Assembly: GCA_945919375.1 (NCBI GenBank)
Contig: CAMEJD010000001.1
Location: 118,689 to 182,688 of the forward strand
DNA: 64,000 nucleotides
DNA from: an uncultured Clostridia bacterium
GTDB taxonomy: Bacteria; Bacillota; Clostridia; Christensenellales; UBA1242
Direction of reading: 5' to 3'
The notes below the pieces were generated by a model. It did no database searches. It saw only the letters and a program-made list of their open reading frames with translations, and had not been told where the DNA came from. This document shows, in pieces, positions 18,591 to 27,108 of the stretch. Position numbers and translations under genes: made by a program. Every line of letters starts with the position of its first letter. Within the stretch, counting starts at the first letter, position 1.

Positions 18591-19484
18591 TCAAATATTA
18601 CTATCTATAAATTCCAAGATGTCATAAGCCCTGCTATTGTCTTCATTAAGAAACTCATGCCTACTATCTTTATACAATTTTAATTGAACATTTGTGCAAC
18701 CAATCTTTTTGTAGTAATTATACAAATTCTTTGTCCCCTTGCCCATATCACCAACCGGGTCGTCTTTGCCCGAAATGATTAGAATTGCAAGATTTTTGGG
18801 AAACGAGTTTTTATAAGATTTTGTATAAAGTTTGTTTAACCCTCTAAAAAAATTGTAATAAAAGTTATAACTGCATACAAATAAGCAAAATGGATCACTA
18901 AAATACTTTTCGTTATTTTCTTTGCTTGTGGATAAAAAACAATTGTCTTTAAATTTTTTATCATAAGCATTAAATGTAAGTTTTTTAATCAATTTTGCAG
19001 GTTTTTGTTTCCCTTTAAAAACACATCCCACTTTTGCAACAAATTGACCAAATCTTGTTGAGATTCTTGAATTTTTACTACTTCCACCAATAACAACAGC
19101 ATCAAGATAATTCCCATACTTACCGATAAAATATTGCGTTAAGAATGAACCATAACTAAATCCAAAAAGAATATATGGCAACTTTGGATATTTTTCTTTT
19201 GTTATGTCCAACAACTTCTTCATATCAAGAATGGTATCAAAAAACATTTCTCCGTCACAATATCCCAAACTTTCTGGATTTGTATTACCATGTCCTCGAT
19301 GATCATCAGCAACAACAATATATCCATTTTGATTAAATAACTTTGCGATATTATCATATCTTTGAGCATACTCAACCATTCCATGGGCAATTTGAATTAT
19401 TCCTTTTGGATTTTCAACATCATTCCACTCATAATATGTTATAATTTGATTTTTATTTTCAAATGTTAATTTTTCCATAACCAT
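18591..19484 (-). CDS. Alpha/beta hydrolase (lysophospholipase/monoglyceride lipase-like)
   Basis: 297 residues of the Hydrolase_4/serine aminopeptidase S33 type: ADDHRGHGNT after strand 4, nucleophile elbow GFSYGSF (GxSxG), an acidic residue in ISGKDDPVGDMGKG and a His in DSRHEFLNE near the end. Members release fatty acids from monoacylglycerols or lysophospholipids; substrate is not shown by the sequence. Its ATG directly follows the TAG of the HipS-like gene (TAGATG), so it belongs to the HipA-like operon. Confidence 0.87.
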   Translation of the reverse strand: MVMEKLTFENKNQIITYYEWNDVENPKGIIQIAHGMVEYAQRYDNIAKLFNQNGYIVVADDHRGHGNTNPESLGYCDGEMFFDTILDMKKLLDITKEKYPKLPYILFGFSYGSFLTQYFIGKYGNYLDAVVIGGSSKNSRISTRFGQFVAKVGCVFKGKQKPAKLIKKLTFNAYDKKFKDNCFLSTSKENNEKYFSDPFCLFVCSYNFYYNFFRGLNKLYTKSYKNSFPKNLAILIISGKDDPVGDMGKGTKNLYNYYKKIGCTNVQLKLYKDSRHEFLNEDNSRAYDILEFIDSNI

Positions 19485-19811
19485 CTACACTACTTTTAAA
19501 TAAAATTTTTCTTGATTTTGTTTTGCCTTCCCCAATTTTAGCAAAATTTGATAATCACTTTCATTGTTTGATATTTTTAACATTTGTAATAAATCTTTGC
19601 GTTTTTTTACTTGAATTACAATTTTTTTGAAAAAATTAAACAAATTTTGAGATATTTTTAAATTACTTCCATACAAATTATAATCTGTTAGATTTAGAAA
19701 ATAATTATTTTTTGCGTAGTTTTCATTTTCAATATTGCTATCATAGGTATAAATGTTTCCATTATAATTTAATGTTCCAAGTTTTTTATCCTTAAAATAG
19801 AGTTCTACCAT
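19485..19811 (-). CDS. HipS-like small protein (stand-alone HipA N-terminal subdomain)
   Basis: 108 residues. The opening YFKDKKLGTLNYNGNIYTYD matches the HipA N-subdomain pattern (V.....vG.L....g...F.Y), and LFNFFKKI...RKDLLQMLKI...DYQILLKLG aligns by eye with the HipA stretch FNFFDNLLPD...LLSEIG. In HipBST toxin systems this subdomain is a separate protein, HipS, which acts as antitoxin. Here it lies after the kinase, not before, overlaps it by 7 bases and is followed without a gap by a hydrolase gene. The assignment is an inference from manual alignment. Confidence 0.6.
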   Translation of the reverse strand: MVELYFKDKKLGTLNYNGNIYTYDSNIENENYAKNNYFLNLTDYNLYGSNLKISQNLFNFFKKIVIQVKKRKDLLQMLKISNNESDYQILLKLGKAKQNQEKFYLKVV

Positions 19812-20917
19812 ATAAGCTCCTTTATATCATCATCTTTTTGTTCGTCCATATCAATAACAATTCGATTTCGATTTTTTAGTGATATCATACTTTGGTCATA
19901 GGCATTTGTAGATAATATCGTGGCACTTGCTCTCTCAATACCTTTTGGGACTTTTATTCTTATATCTTTTACACTTTTATATAAAAAAGCATCATCTTTA
20001 TTTAATTTTGCAATTTTTAGATATTTTTTTATTAAATTTAACCTTATTTTATATGTTTTTTTGACAACTTCAATTTTGTTTTGTCTAATTTTTGCTGGAT
20101 ACAATTCTACAATTTCATCAACCATTTTATCAAAATCAAGAGCCAAAAGTCTGGAATAAACTTCTTCCAATTTGTTGTTATTTTGTATTTCTTTGCATAT
20201 AAAATAAGCAATATTTTTTGAATATAAATTTATTCCTATATCCGAACTTTGTCTGTTACTCATTGACAAACAAACCTCGCCCTCTCTCATCATATATATA
20301 ATATCGCCAAGAGTTGAACAGTCATAATTAAGACATCTACCATTATCAAACATCGGTGCAAGTCTTACAAAGTCCTTGCCATTTTCTTTTGAAAACAAAA
20401 ATTCAATATTTCCAAAATGTCTATCATATTGAAATAATAAGTAATCAATAAGACAAGTTTCTTTTAAACTTTCAATCAAATTATTATCAACTTCAAAGCC
20501 CAAAAGTTTCAATTTTTCAACAATTTCTTCAATCTCTTCAACACTATACCCAAGTCTTTTCACATCAACTCGCACAAAATAATCACTGTATTTTTCAACT
20601 AACTTTGCAAGCGATATTTGAGTTTCGTGTTTATCTGTTAAGTATGATTCAACAATGACCCCCGTTTGCTTGTTGATATTATCAACAGCTGGATAAACAT
20701 TTACGCAATTTACACCAATTTTGTGACATAAATAACTTACAATAAGTTCATAAAATCCAAGATTGTTTTCATCATCTATTTTGTATAAATAAGTTATATC
20801 ATCTTTCTTTAGCCAAATTTTTTCTTCTATGCCCGAAAGTTCAAATTCACCCGCATTTATATCTTTTGCATTTACATCTATACATTTTTTTAATAGATTG
20901 ATGTTAAAGTCTTTCAT
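19805..20917 (-). CDS. HipA/CtkA-like serine/threonine kinase
   Basis: 370 residues. A HipA-type kinase core is visible: nucleotide-binding Lys in YLYKID, helix GFYELIVSYLCHKIGVN, catalytic FQYDRHFGNIEFL (the DxHxxN-like loop) and metal site RLAPMFDNGRCL. It lacks the N-terminal HipA subdomain, which is encoded by the next gene. HipA kinases phosphorylate aminoacyl-tRNA synthetases and arrest growth; CtkA-like relatives phosphorylate other targets. No HipB-type DNA-binding gene is adjacent. Start preceded by AAAGGGAATTT. Confidence 0.8.
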   Translation of the reverse strand: MKDFNINLLKKCIDVNAKDINAGEFELSGIEEKIWLKKDDITYLYKIDDENNLGFYELIVSYLCHKIGVNCVNVYPAVDNINKQTGVIVESYLTDKHETQISLAKLVEKYSDYFVRVDVKRLGYSVEEIEEIVEKLKLLGFEVDNNLIESLKETCLIDYLLFQYDRHFGNIEFLFSKENGKDFVRLAPMFDNGRCLNYDCSTLGDIIYMMREGEVCLSMSNRQSSDIGINLYSKNIAYFICKEIQNNNKLEEVYSRLLALDFDKMVDEIVELYPAKIRQNKIEVVKKTYKIRLNLIKKYLKIAKLNKDDAFLYKSVKDIRIKVPKGIERASATILSTNAYDQSMISLKNRNRIVIDMDEQKDDDIKELIW

Positions 20918-20971
20918 AAATTCCCTTTATTTCAATATATAATAAGAATTAACTTTTGTCAATAATGCCAC

Positions 20972-21011
20972 AAAAAAATCACTTTATGCACAATAATTTT
21001 TGTACATAAAG
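20972..21011 (-). terminator. Terminator of the three-gene membrane operon
   Basis: CTTTATG and CATAAAG plus inner pairing, with TTTTTTTG on the minus strand, just past the stop of the 140-residue membrane protein. Confidence 0.65.
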
Positions 21012-21019
21012 CGACACTC

Positions 21020-21442
21020 TTACAAATATACAAAAGTTAAAACTATTCCCGCAATAATTATTACAAGCATTAACAAAAATATTGAAAGTGCAACAAACCC
21101 TAATGGTTTTTTGTTAAGCAATAATTGTTTAATTATCAAATTTAACGAAAGTATTAGATATACAAAAGGATAAAAAATAACCGATAATCCCAAGATTATT
21201 ACAATGATTCCAAAGAATACTGACGAACTATCAATTAAACTAAATCCCCAAAAAACAAAAGCAAAACACATTGCAAAAACTATTGCACCAAGTATTGAAT
21301 ACAAAATTGATTTTTTTGCAAAAACTGTGCTATTTTGTTTTGATTCTGGATTTGCTTTGATATCGTTATATGCGGATTTTATATCAATAAATTTGCCAAA
21401 TACCTTAAATAGTAGGTTAAAAATTCCATTATTTTTTGCCAT
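21020..21442 (-). CDS. Small membrane protein, unknown
   Basis: 140 residues with a soluble N-terminal 45 residues (FGKFIDIKSAYNDIKANPESKQ) and three hydrophobic spans (ILYSILGAIVFAMCFAFVFWGF, VFFGIIVIILGLSVIFYPFVYLI and FLLMLVIIIAGIVLTFVYL). No family recognised. Start preceded by AAAGGAGAAACAGAAA. It is last in an operon of three genes with zinc-ribbon and membrane proteins. Confidence 0.7.
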   Translation of the reverse strand: MAKNNGIFNLLFKVFGKFIDIKSAYNDIKANPESKQNSTVFAKKSILYSILGAIVFAMCFAFVFWGFSLIDSSSVFFGIIVIILGLSVIFYPFVYLILSLNLIIKQLLLNKKPLGFVALSIFLLMLVIIIAGIVLTFVYL

Positions 21443-21456
21443 TTTCTGTTTCTCCT

Positions 21457-22242
21457 TTAGATTCTTCGCATTTCTCTTTTTTTATTTTTGACCATAACAA
21501 GACTTTTGTTTAAGTTTAAAAAATCTTGTTGTTTTTCTTGTGGAAGAGTTGCAAACCATTGTTGTTCCTTTTTCCTTTCTTTTTGAATTATGACCGTAAG
21601 AGCAACACAAACTGCAAAAAGCAAGAATAATACAACAATACTACAAATTCCAAAGACACCACTTCCCATACCTTGACACAAGAATACAACTGCCAATAAA
21701 AGTGATAATATTGAGCAAATAGTCAAAAATACGACAAATTTTTTTATTTCAAAACCCATCGCCATTTCTTGTTTTGACATTTTTGCAAAGCTCAAGTTTT
21801 TTCGTGCAAGGTTAATTGTCACAATAAACACGGGAATTGGCAACAATGATAAAATAACAAGAACCATAGCAACCACCCAACTTGCTATTCCAACAAAACC
21901 ACTTAACCCTAATGAATTTTGCAAAGTATCATAATTTGTCAAATCGTGCGATTTGTTTGCAATTTCAACAATTGCACTGAATATATTCGTGTAGATATAC
22001 ATTACAATTGTTCCAACAATCATAGCAAGTGCCAAAGCAAAAAATAATATTGCTATAATGTTGAATATCTTTCTAGACTTTTGAGGTTTATTTAGTTCAT
22101 AGTTAAGAAAAGGGACTGTGATTCCATACTCAAGTCCTTTTTTTCTCAGTTTATTTACTTGTTTTTGCATATATGGGCTAAAACTATTTTTTTCAATTTC
22201 TTCCCCACAATTTGCAATTCCTTTGTTTAAGGTCTCTTCCAT
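21457..22242 (-). CDS. Membrane protein with soluble helical ends, unknown
   Basis: 261 residues. An N-terminal helical segment (ANCGEEIEKNSFSPYMQKQVNKLRKKGLEYG), four hydrophobic segments, and a basic C-terminal helix (QEKQQDFLNLNKSLVMVKNKKREMRRI). I do not recognise a family. It lies 14 bases before the downstream 140-residue membrane protein and 33 bases after the zinc-ribbon gene. Confidence 0.7.
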   Translation of the reverse strand: MEETLNKGIANCGEEIEKNSFSPYMQKQVNKLRKKGLEYGITVPFLNYELNKPQKSRKIFNIIAILFFALALAMIVGTIVMYIYTNIFSAIVEIANKSHDLTNYDTLQNSLGLSGFVGIASWVVAMVLVILSLLPIPVFIVTINLARKNLSFAKMSKQEMAMGFEIKKFVVFLTICSILSLLLAVVFLCQGMGSGVFGICSIVVLFLLFAVCVALTVIIQKERKKEQQWFATLPQEKQQDFLNLNKSLVMVKNKKREMRRI

Positions 22243-22275
22243 ATATTCCCCCTTATATGAGAGTAAACTATTTAT

Positions 22276-22788
22276 TTATTGTTTTTGGTCGTATCTTCTT
22301 CCACAATATGGACATTTTGGTTTTGCATTACCAATCATTTCAATTGGTGCACCACAACCCAAACATACACCAGTTTTGATATGACCTTCTTTTTCAAGTA
22401 ATTCATTTTTTGATAAAACTTTTTTGTCTTTTGGAACAATATATTTCCCGTCAACAATCTCAAAGCCCATTAAATAACCTTGTGCAATAAGGTATTGCAC
22501 ATTTTTAAGCATTTCTTCACTTTTCTTTCCATATATTGAAGCAAGTTCATCAATACTTTGAATGTTATTTTTTATAATTTGGTTACAAACATTTTGATAA
22601 ACTTTCATTTCACCAAACTTTATCCAAACTATTGGACATCCATAAAAACCTAGAACAGTTAATATTATTCCAATGGTTAAAAGTATACTACTTTTTGATG
22701 CTCCAAAAATTATCAAAAAAATTCCAACAGGTAAAAACACTGTAAAGATTAAAGAAAAACATAATAATTTTATAACTTTCTTATCCAT
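22276..22788 (-). CDS. Membrane protein with winged-helix-like and zinc-ribbon C-terminus
   Basis: 170 residues from the internal Met at 22788. Two membrane spans (LLCFSLIFTVFLPVGIFLIIFG, ILLTIGIILTVLGFYG) precede a helical segment SIDELASIYGKKSEEMLKNVQYLIAQGYLMGFEIVDGKYIVP that looks like a PCI/winged-helix module, then a zinc ribbon CLGCGAPIEMIG...CPYCGRRYD. The ORF track starts ten codons earlier. TATAAT lies nine bases before the chosen ATG and no Shine-Dalgarno is visible, so this start is likely but not certain. First gene of the three-gene operon. Confidence 0.65.
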   Translation of the reverse strand: MDKKVIKLLCFSLIFTVFLPVGIFLIIFGASKSSILLTIGIILTVLGFYGCPIVWIKFGEMKVYQNVCNQIIKNNIQSIDELASIYGKKSEEMLKNVQYLIAQGYLMGFEIVDGKYIVPKDKKVLSKNELLEKEGHIKTGVCLGCGAPIEMIGNAKPKCPYCGRRYDQKQ

Positions 22789-22826
22789 AACAATTTGATT
22801 ATAACATAAATATATCAAATCACAAA

Positions 22827-22856
22827 GAAAAAAAATACCAAGTTTCGCTTGGTATT
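22827..22856 (-). terminator. Terminator of the heptose operon
   Basis: AATACCAAG and CTTGGTATT form a 9-bp stem with a TTTCG loop followed by TTTTTTTT on the minus strand. Confidence 0.85.
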
Positions 22857-22863
22857 TTACTTT

Positions 22864-23508
22864 TTATTCTTCAAATAATTCACTTTCAACACATAAGCAA
22901 ATCAAATGATAAATTGGCAAATGATACTCTTGTATTCTATAAACTCTCTTTGATGGAACATTTATTGTTATATCAGCAATATCTTTAAGTTTACCACCAG
23001 TTTCTCCTGTGAGAGCAATAACTTTTATTCCCATTGTTTTTGCAAGCATACTTGCATAAACAACATTTTTTGAATTCCCACTTGTTGATATTGAAATTAA
23101 AATGTCATCTTTAATTCCCAAAGCATTTACAAGTTGAGCAAACATCATCTTTTCATTGCAATCGTTAAGGAAAGCAGTGTTATATGCACAAAATGATGTT
23201 AATGGAATTGCTTTTACTGCTTGTTGCAAATTGTCCGCAATAAAGGTACCTTCATCACCATATAAATCTTTTAACTTTTTGTACATTTTTTCAGACAATT
23301 TTCTTTTTAATTCAAACGATTTTAAAAGTTCACCCGCAATATGTTCACAATCGGCAGCACTTCCACCATTCCCACATAAAAGAATTTTGTTTTCCTTTTT
23401 TAAATTTACAATCAACGCAATTGCTTTTGTTATTGGCTCGTCCAAATATGTTAAGTCAGTATGTCTTTCAAAAAAGTCTTTTTTTATATCCAATGTTCTT
23501 TGTTTCAT
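22864..23508 (-). CDS. gmhA: Sedoheptulose-7-phosphate isomerase (SIS domain)
   Basis: 214 residues, a SIS-domain protein with LLCGNGGSAADCEHIAGELLKSFELKR and SISTSGNSKNV; the GNGGSA loop and E/H pattern mark GmhA. It converts sedoheptulose 7-phosphate to D-glycero-D-manno-heptose 7-phosphate, the first step of heptose synthesis. The gene overlaps the upstream hddC-gmhB fusion by 4 bases and ends an operon with hddA and a glycosyltransferase, giving a complete route to activated heptose. Confidence 0.92.
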   Translation of the reverse strand: MKQRTLDIKKDFFERHTDLTYLDEPITKAIALIVNLKKENKILLCGNGGSAADCEHIAGELLKSFELKRKLSEKMYKKLKDLYGDEGTFIADNLQQAVKAIPLTSFCAYNTAFLNDCNEKMMFAQLVNALGIKDDILISISTSGNSKNVVYASMLAKTMGIKVIALTGETGGKLKDIADITINVPSKRVYRIQEYHLPIYHLICLCVESELFEE

Positions 23509-24797
23509 TTTTTATCTCCTAATACATAATTCACAGCATCAAGCAAATTGCTTGCAACATAATTACTTTCAACTGTTTTTTCTTCGTTTTTTCCGGTTTT
23601 TACAAGTATAGTTTTTATATTTGCATTTTTCCCAGTTTCTATATCAACACTTGTATCACCAATCATATAGCAAGAGTTTAAATCTAAATTAAAATCTTTT
23701 TGTGCTTTTTCTATTAACCCAATTTTAGGTTTCCTACATTCACAATTTATTTTCAATTCTTTAACTTCACCCAAAAATCCACTGTGTGGATGATGTGGAC
23801 AGTAATAAATCCCATCAATATACGCACCTTTTTCTCCTAGCAAAGTTTCTATCTTTTTAAAGCATTCATCAACATCATCTTTGCTTGCTTCTCCACGAGC
23901 AATAACAGGTTGATTTGACACAATAATTGCAAGATACTCGCTTTCATTTATCTTTTTTATTGCATCAGTTACTGTTGGCAACAACTCAATGTCTTTTGAG
24001 TTTGTGATAAAGCCTTTATAAACATTTATCGTTCCATCTCTATCCAAAAATATCGCTTTTTGCTTATATTTTAAATTTTTGTGCAAAACAATGTTATTTT
24101 GTAAATCTTTTGATGCCAAATTAAATCTTTCAACAGTTCCAACATCTTTTATATATTCACTTGATTTATAAGCAAAAACACATTTTTGTGGCACAAAGTA
24201 GTTTACAAAATCGTGTTCCAGATTAACCTTTTTTAATTCGGTAAAATATTCAAGTGCCTTTGGGTTTACTATAAAAAAGCCCGCATTTACTAAATTGTTA
24301 TAATAGAAATCTCTTTTTGAATTTTTTAAATTTATTTCTTTTACACAATCATTCTCATCTGTAATAATCAAATCACTATCATAAGGATGTAAATTTGGAT
24401 GAGCGAATAATGTTATTAACGAATGCTTTGATTTATGAAAATCATACATTCTTTTTATGTTAATATCAAAAATTGCATCTGCCGAACAAATAACAAAATC
24501 AGACTCAACTTTACCTTTCAAATAATACAATGCTCCGCCCGAGCCTAATGGTTCATTTTCGCACAAGTATGTGATATTAACTCCAAAATTTTTTCCATCG
24601 CCAAAATAATCTTCAATTTTTTCATGCAAATGACCAATACTTATAAAAATGTCTGTTATACCATTTTCTTTTAGCCTATCTATCGCATATTCAAGTAATG
24701 GTTTGCCTAGCATTTTTACCATTGGTTTTGGTATTTCGTTTTTTGTTAATTCACAAAGTCTTGTTCCCTTTCCACCAGCCAAAATAAGTGCTTGCAT
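23505..24797 (-). CDS. Fused heptose-1-phosphate nucleotidyltransferase and heptose bisphosphatase
   Basis: 430 residues, two enzymes in one chain. Residues 1-230 are a nucleotidyltransferase (LILAGGKGTRLCELTKNEIPKPMVKMLGKPLLEY, with FVICSADAIFDI) like HddC. Residues ~250-425 are a HAD phosphatase like GmhB (FLDRDGTINVYKGF, VSNQPVIARGE, zinc-loop CPHHPH...CECRKPKIGLIEKA, and GDTSVDIETG). They would remove the 7-phosphate and attach the nucleotide, probably GDP given the neighbouring HddA-type kinase. The start follows AAGGAGAATGT. Fusions of the two steps occur but are not universal. Confidence 0.88.
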   Translation of the reverse strand: MQALILAGGKGTRLCELTKNEIPKPMVKMLGKPLLEYAIDRLKENGITDIFISIGHLHEKIEDYFGDGKNFGVNITYLCENEPLGSGGALYYLKGKVESDFVICSADAIFDINIKRMYDFHKSKHSLITLFAHPNLHPYDSDLIITDENDCVKEINLKNSKRDFYYNNLVNAGFFIVNPKALEYFTELKKVNLEHDFVNYFVPQKCVFAYKSSEYIKDVGTVERFNLASKDLQNNIVLHKNLKYKQKAIFLDRDGTINVYKGFITNSKDIELLPTVTDAIKKINESEYLAIIVSNQPVIARGEASKDDVDECFKKIETLLGEKGAYIDGIYYCPHHPHSGFLGEVKELKINCECRKPKIGLIEKAQKDFNLDLNSCYMIGDTSVDIETGKNANIKTILVKTGKNEEKTVESNYVASNLLDAVNYVLGDKK

Positions 24798-24806
24798 ACA
24801 TTCTCC

Positions 24807-25838
24807 TTAATCAATTACCCAACTATCAACACCTGATTTTGAAAATTTTACAGGATATAATGCACCATCCAAATTTTTCATAGCATCAATAAGTTGTTGC
24901 CTGTTCATTGGATTTGTGTATAACATTAAAAATCCACCACCACCAGCACCAGAAACTTTGACCGCTTCGGCCCCGTTTGCCATTGCAAAATTTATAACAG
25001 TTTCCAAATCTTTGTTAGAAACAATTGATGATGTTTTTTTCTTATTCTCCCATGTTTCTCTTAATATTTGAGCAAAACTTTCAATATCGCCTATCAAAAT
25101 GCTATCTTTCATATCATAGGCACATTGTTTTAGCACATGCATAGCGTCAACAGTTTTTTCATTCTTGTTTTTTGTGTTCTTAATTTGCTCGTTAATAATT
25201 TGTGCCGAACTCCTACTCCTTCCATTATAATACAACAAAAGAGAGCACTCCAACTCGTTTATTGTTTGTTTGTCAATTCTTAGTGGATTTACAATGGTCT
25301 TCCCATCTTTTTTAAATTCCATAAGATTAAAACCACCAAAAACTGCACTGTATTGGTCTTGTTTTCCACCACTAAGTTTTAGGTCTTCTCTTTCTATACT
25401 ATAAGCAAGTTCTGCCTTTTTGTAATCAGAAAGCCCAAGTCCAAGCCATTTGTTAAATGCTTCCAAAATTGCAACAACCATAGTTGATGAAGTTCCAAGA
25501 CCTGAACCAACTGGTGCATCATTTGATGTGCTCATAATAAATGAAAGTGGTTTTCCACCATTATAGTCTTTTACAATTCTGTTATAAACACCTTTGTGAA
25601 GAATTAAATTATCGTCAACAATATCAAAATGGTCAACGCTTTCTGTATCTAATGTGTTATTGTTATCATATGCGACAATTTTAATACGATTATCATTTGT
25701 TGGTATAATTGAACAGTAAGCATACATACTTATTGTTGCATTAAAAACTGCACCACCATATATGCTACTATAACTTAACAAATCTGTTCCACCACCAGCA
25801 AGTCCAATTCTAAGTGGTGCTCTACTTCTTATTTTCAT
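24807..25838 (-). CDS. hddA: D-glycero-D-manno-heptose 7-phosphate kinase (GHMP family)
   Basis: 343 residues of the GHMP kinase type: SRAPLRIGLAGGGTDLLSYS at the start, the ATP loop PVGSGLGTSSTMVVAILEAF and the C-terminal VKVSGAGGGGFLMLY. HddA phosphorylates heptose 7-phosphate at C1 with alpha configuration, leading to GDP-heptose. The ATG at 25838 is chosen because AGGAGATATAAAG precedes it; the ORF-track start is six codons upstream. Its 5' end overlaps the 3' end of the glycosyltransferase gene. Confidence 0.9.
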   Translation of the reverse strand: MKIRSRAPLRIGLAGGGTDLLSYSSIYGGAVFNATISMYAYCSIIPTNDNRIKIVAYDNNNTLDTESVDHFDIVDDNLILHKGVYNRIVKDYNGGKPLSFIMSTSNDAPVGSGLGTSSTMVVAILEAFNKWLGLGLSDYKKAELAYSIEREDLKLSGGKQDQYSAVFGGFNLMEFKKDGKTIVNPLRIDKQTINELECSLLLYYNGRSRSSAQIINEQIKNTKNKNEKTVDAMHVLKQCAYDMKDSILIGDIESFAQILRETWENKKKTSSIVSNKDLETVINFAMANGAEAVKVSGAGGGGFLMLYTNPMNRQQLIDAMKNLDGALYPVKFSKSGVDSWVID

Positions 25839-27000
25839 CTTTATATCTCCTAACAACTTCTTTTAATCTTTCAATAAATTGGTTAGTACATTCTTCCCAA
25901 GATATATACAAATCTTTACCTGCATTTTTACCAATCTCTTTTAACTTTTCTTTGTCAGCTATTGCTTGTTTTATCTTGTCAGCAAAATCTTCAACTGTGT
26001 CCTTTGATAAAAATCCATTAACACCATCTGTAACACCATAACCAGCACAAGACCCTTCAATAAATAAGCCTGGGGTATCAAATGCTGCCGCTTCCACTTT
26101 TACCAATCCAAAATTATCATATAATGATGGGAATAAAAATAGATTTGCCCTTGAATATAAGAGTGGGAATAGTTTTGAATCAACAAAACCAGTAAATATT
26201 ACTTCTTTATCAGTAAAGCCAAGTTTCTTTTTTAACTTTTGCAACTTGTCCATATCAGAGCCTTTGCCAACTGCAAAAAATTTGAATTTTATTCCTTCAT
26301 CTTTTAAGATTTTTAAACTGTTTAATATAAAGTCAACTCTTTTTAATTTTTCAATTCTTCCAACATATAAGAATACCAAATCATTTTCATCTAATTTTAG
26401 TTCTTCATTCGCTTGTTTTATGTATTCAGTTTTATCTTCACATTTTGGTATATTTGTTCCAAATGGTAAATATGATATTTTTCCAGTATAACCAAATGAC
26501 CTGCATTGTTCTGCAACAAGCGGAGAGCATACAAATACTTCATCATATTGATTATAAGTTTTTCCCAAACTTTTAACCATTTGTTCTGCAATAAGTTTTG
26601 ATTTAACAATCGACCTAAATATTGGACGCATATTAGAATGGAATGTAATTACTGCAGGAATCTTTTTTGCTTTTGCAACTTTTAACATAAACTTTGCCAT
26701 ATTAAAAGGAGAATTACAATGCACAATATCAAAATCTCTTGACATTATTTCTTTGTAAAACTTTTTATCTTTTGTTGCTTGTCCATATTGAATATCAAGC
26801 ACTGGGAAATAAAAACTTTTACATCTTTTTATTTCATATGGACTTTTGTCCACATATTTTTTATATCTTGGCGCAATAGCCAAAACATCAATTTTTTTAT
26901 AGGCATTAAGGCAATAGTTATTCATACAATTAATTACGCCATCAACATGTGGTAAATATGAATCCATACCTTCAAGTAGTCTTAATTTTTGTTCTTCCAT
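25822..27000 (-). CDS. Glycosyltransferase family 4 (GT-B fold)
   Basis: 392 residues. The N-terminal half has a GT4-like HCNSPFNMAKFMLKVAKAKKIPAVITFHSN region, the C-terminal half the nucleotide-sugar domain with VGRIEKLKRVDFIL and the EX7E-type motif SLYDNFGLVKVEAAAFDTPGL. It transfers a sugar from a nucleotide donor. As first gene of the operon with hddA, hddC-gmhB and gmhA, it is a candidate heptosyltransferase for a surface glycan or glycoprotein; donor and acceptor are inferred. Confidence 0.85.
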   Translation of the reverse strand: MEEQKLRLLEGMDSYLPHVDGVINCMNNYCLNAYKKIDVLAIAPRYKKYVDKSPYEIKRCKSFYFPVLDIQYGQATKDKKFYKEIMSRDFDIVHCNSPFNMAKFMLKVAKAKKIPAVITFHSNMRPIFRSIVKSKLIAEQMVKSLGKTYNQYDEVFVCSPLVAEQCRSFGYTGKISYLPFGTNIPKCEDKTEYIKQANEELKLDENDLVFLYVGRIEKLKRVDFILNSLKILKDEGIKFKFFAVGKGSDMDKLQKLKKKLGFTDKEVIFTGFVDSKLFPLLYSRANLFLFPSLYDNFGLVKVEAAAFDTPGLFIEGSCAGYGVTDGVNGFLSKDTVEDFADKIKQAIADKEKLKEIGKNAGKDLYISWEECTNQFIERLKEVVRRYKDENKK

Positions 27001-27071
27001 ATAATCTTCCCTAGGAACAATATACCATAAAACTTAATGAAAAGAAAATGATTTTGCAATTATCTTGCAAT

Positions 27072-27099
27072 AAAAAATTGTAAGCGTTTTTGCTTACAA
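27072..27099 (-). terminator. Terminator of the coiled-coil membrane protein gene
   Basis: TTGTAAGC and GCTTACAA form an 8-bp stem with a short loop, T-rich on the minus strand downstream. Confidence 0.7.
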
Positions 27100-27108
27100 C
27101 TTTTGTTT

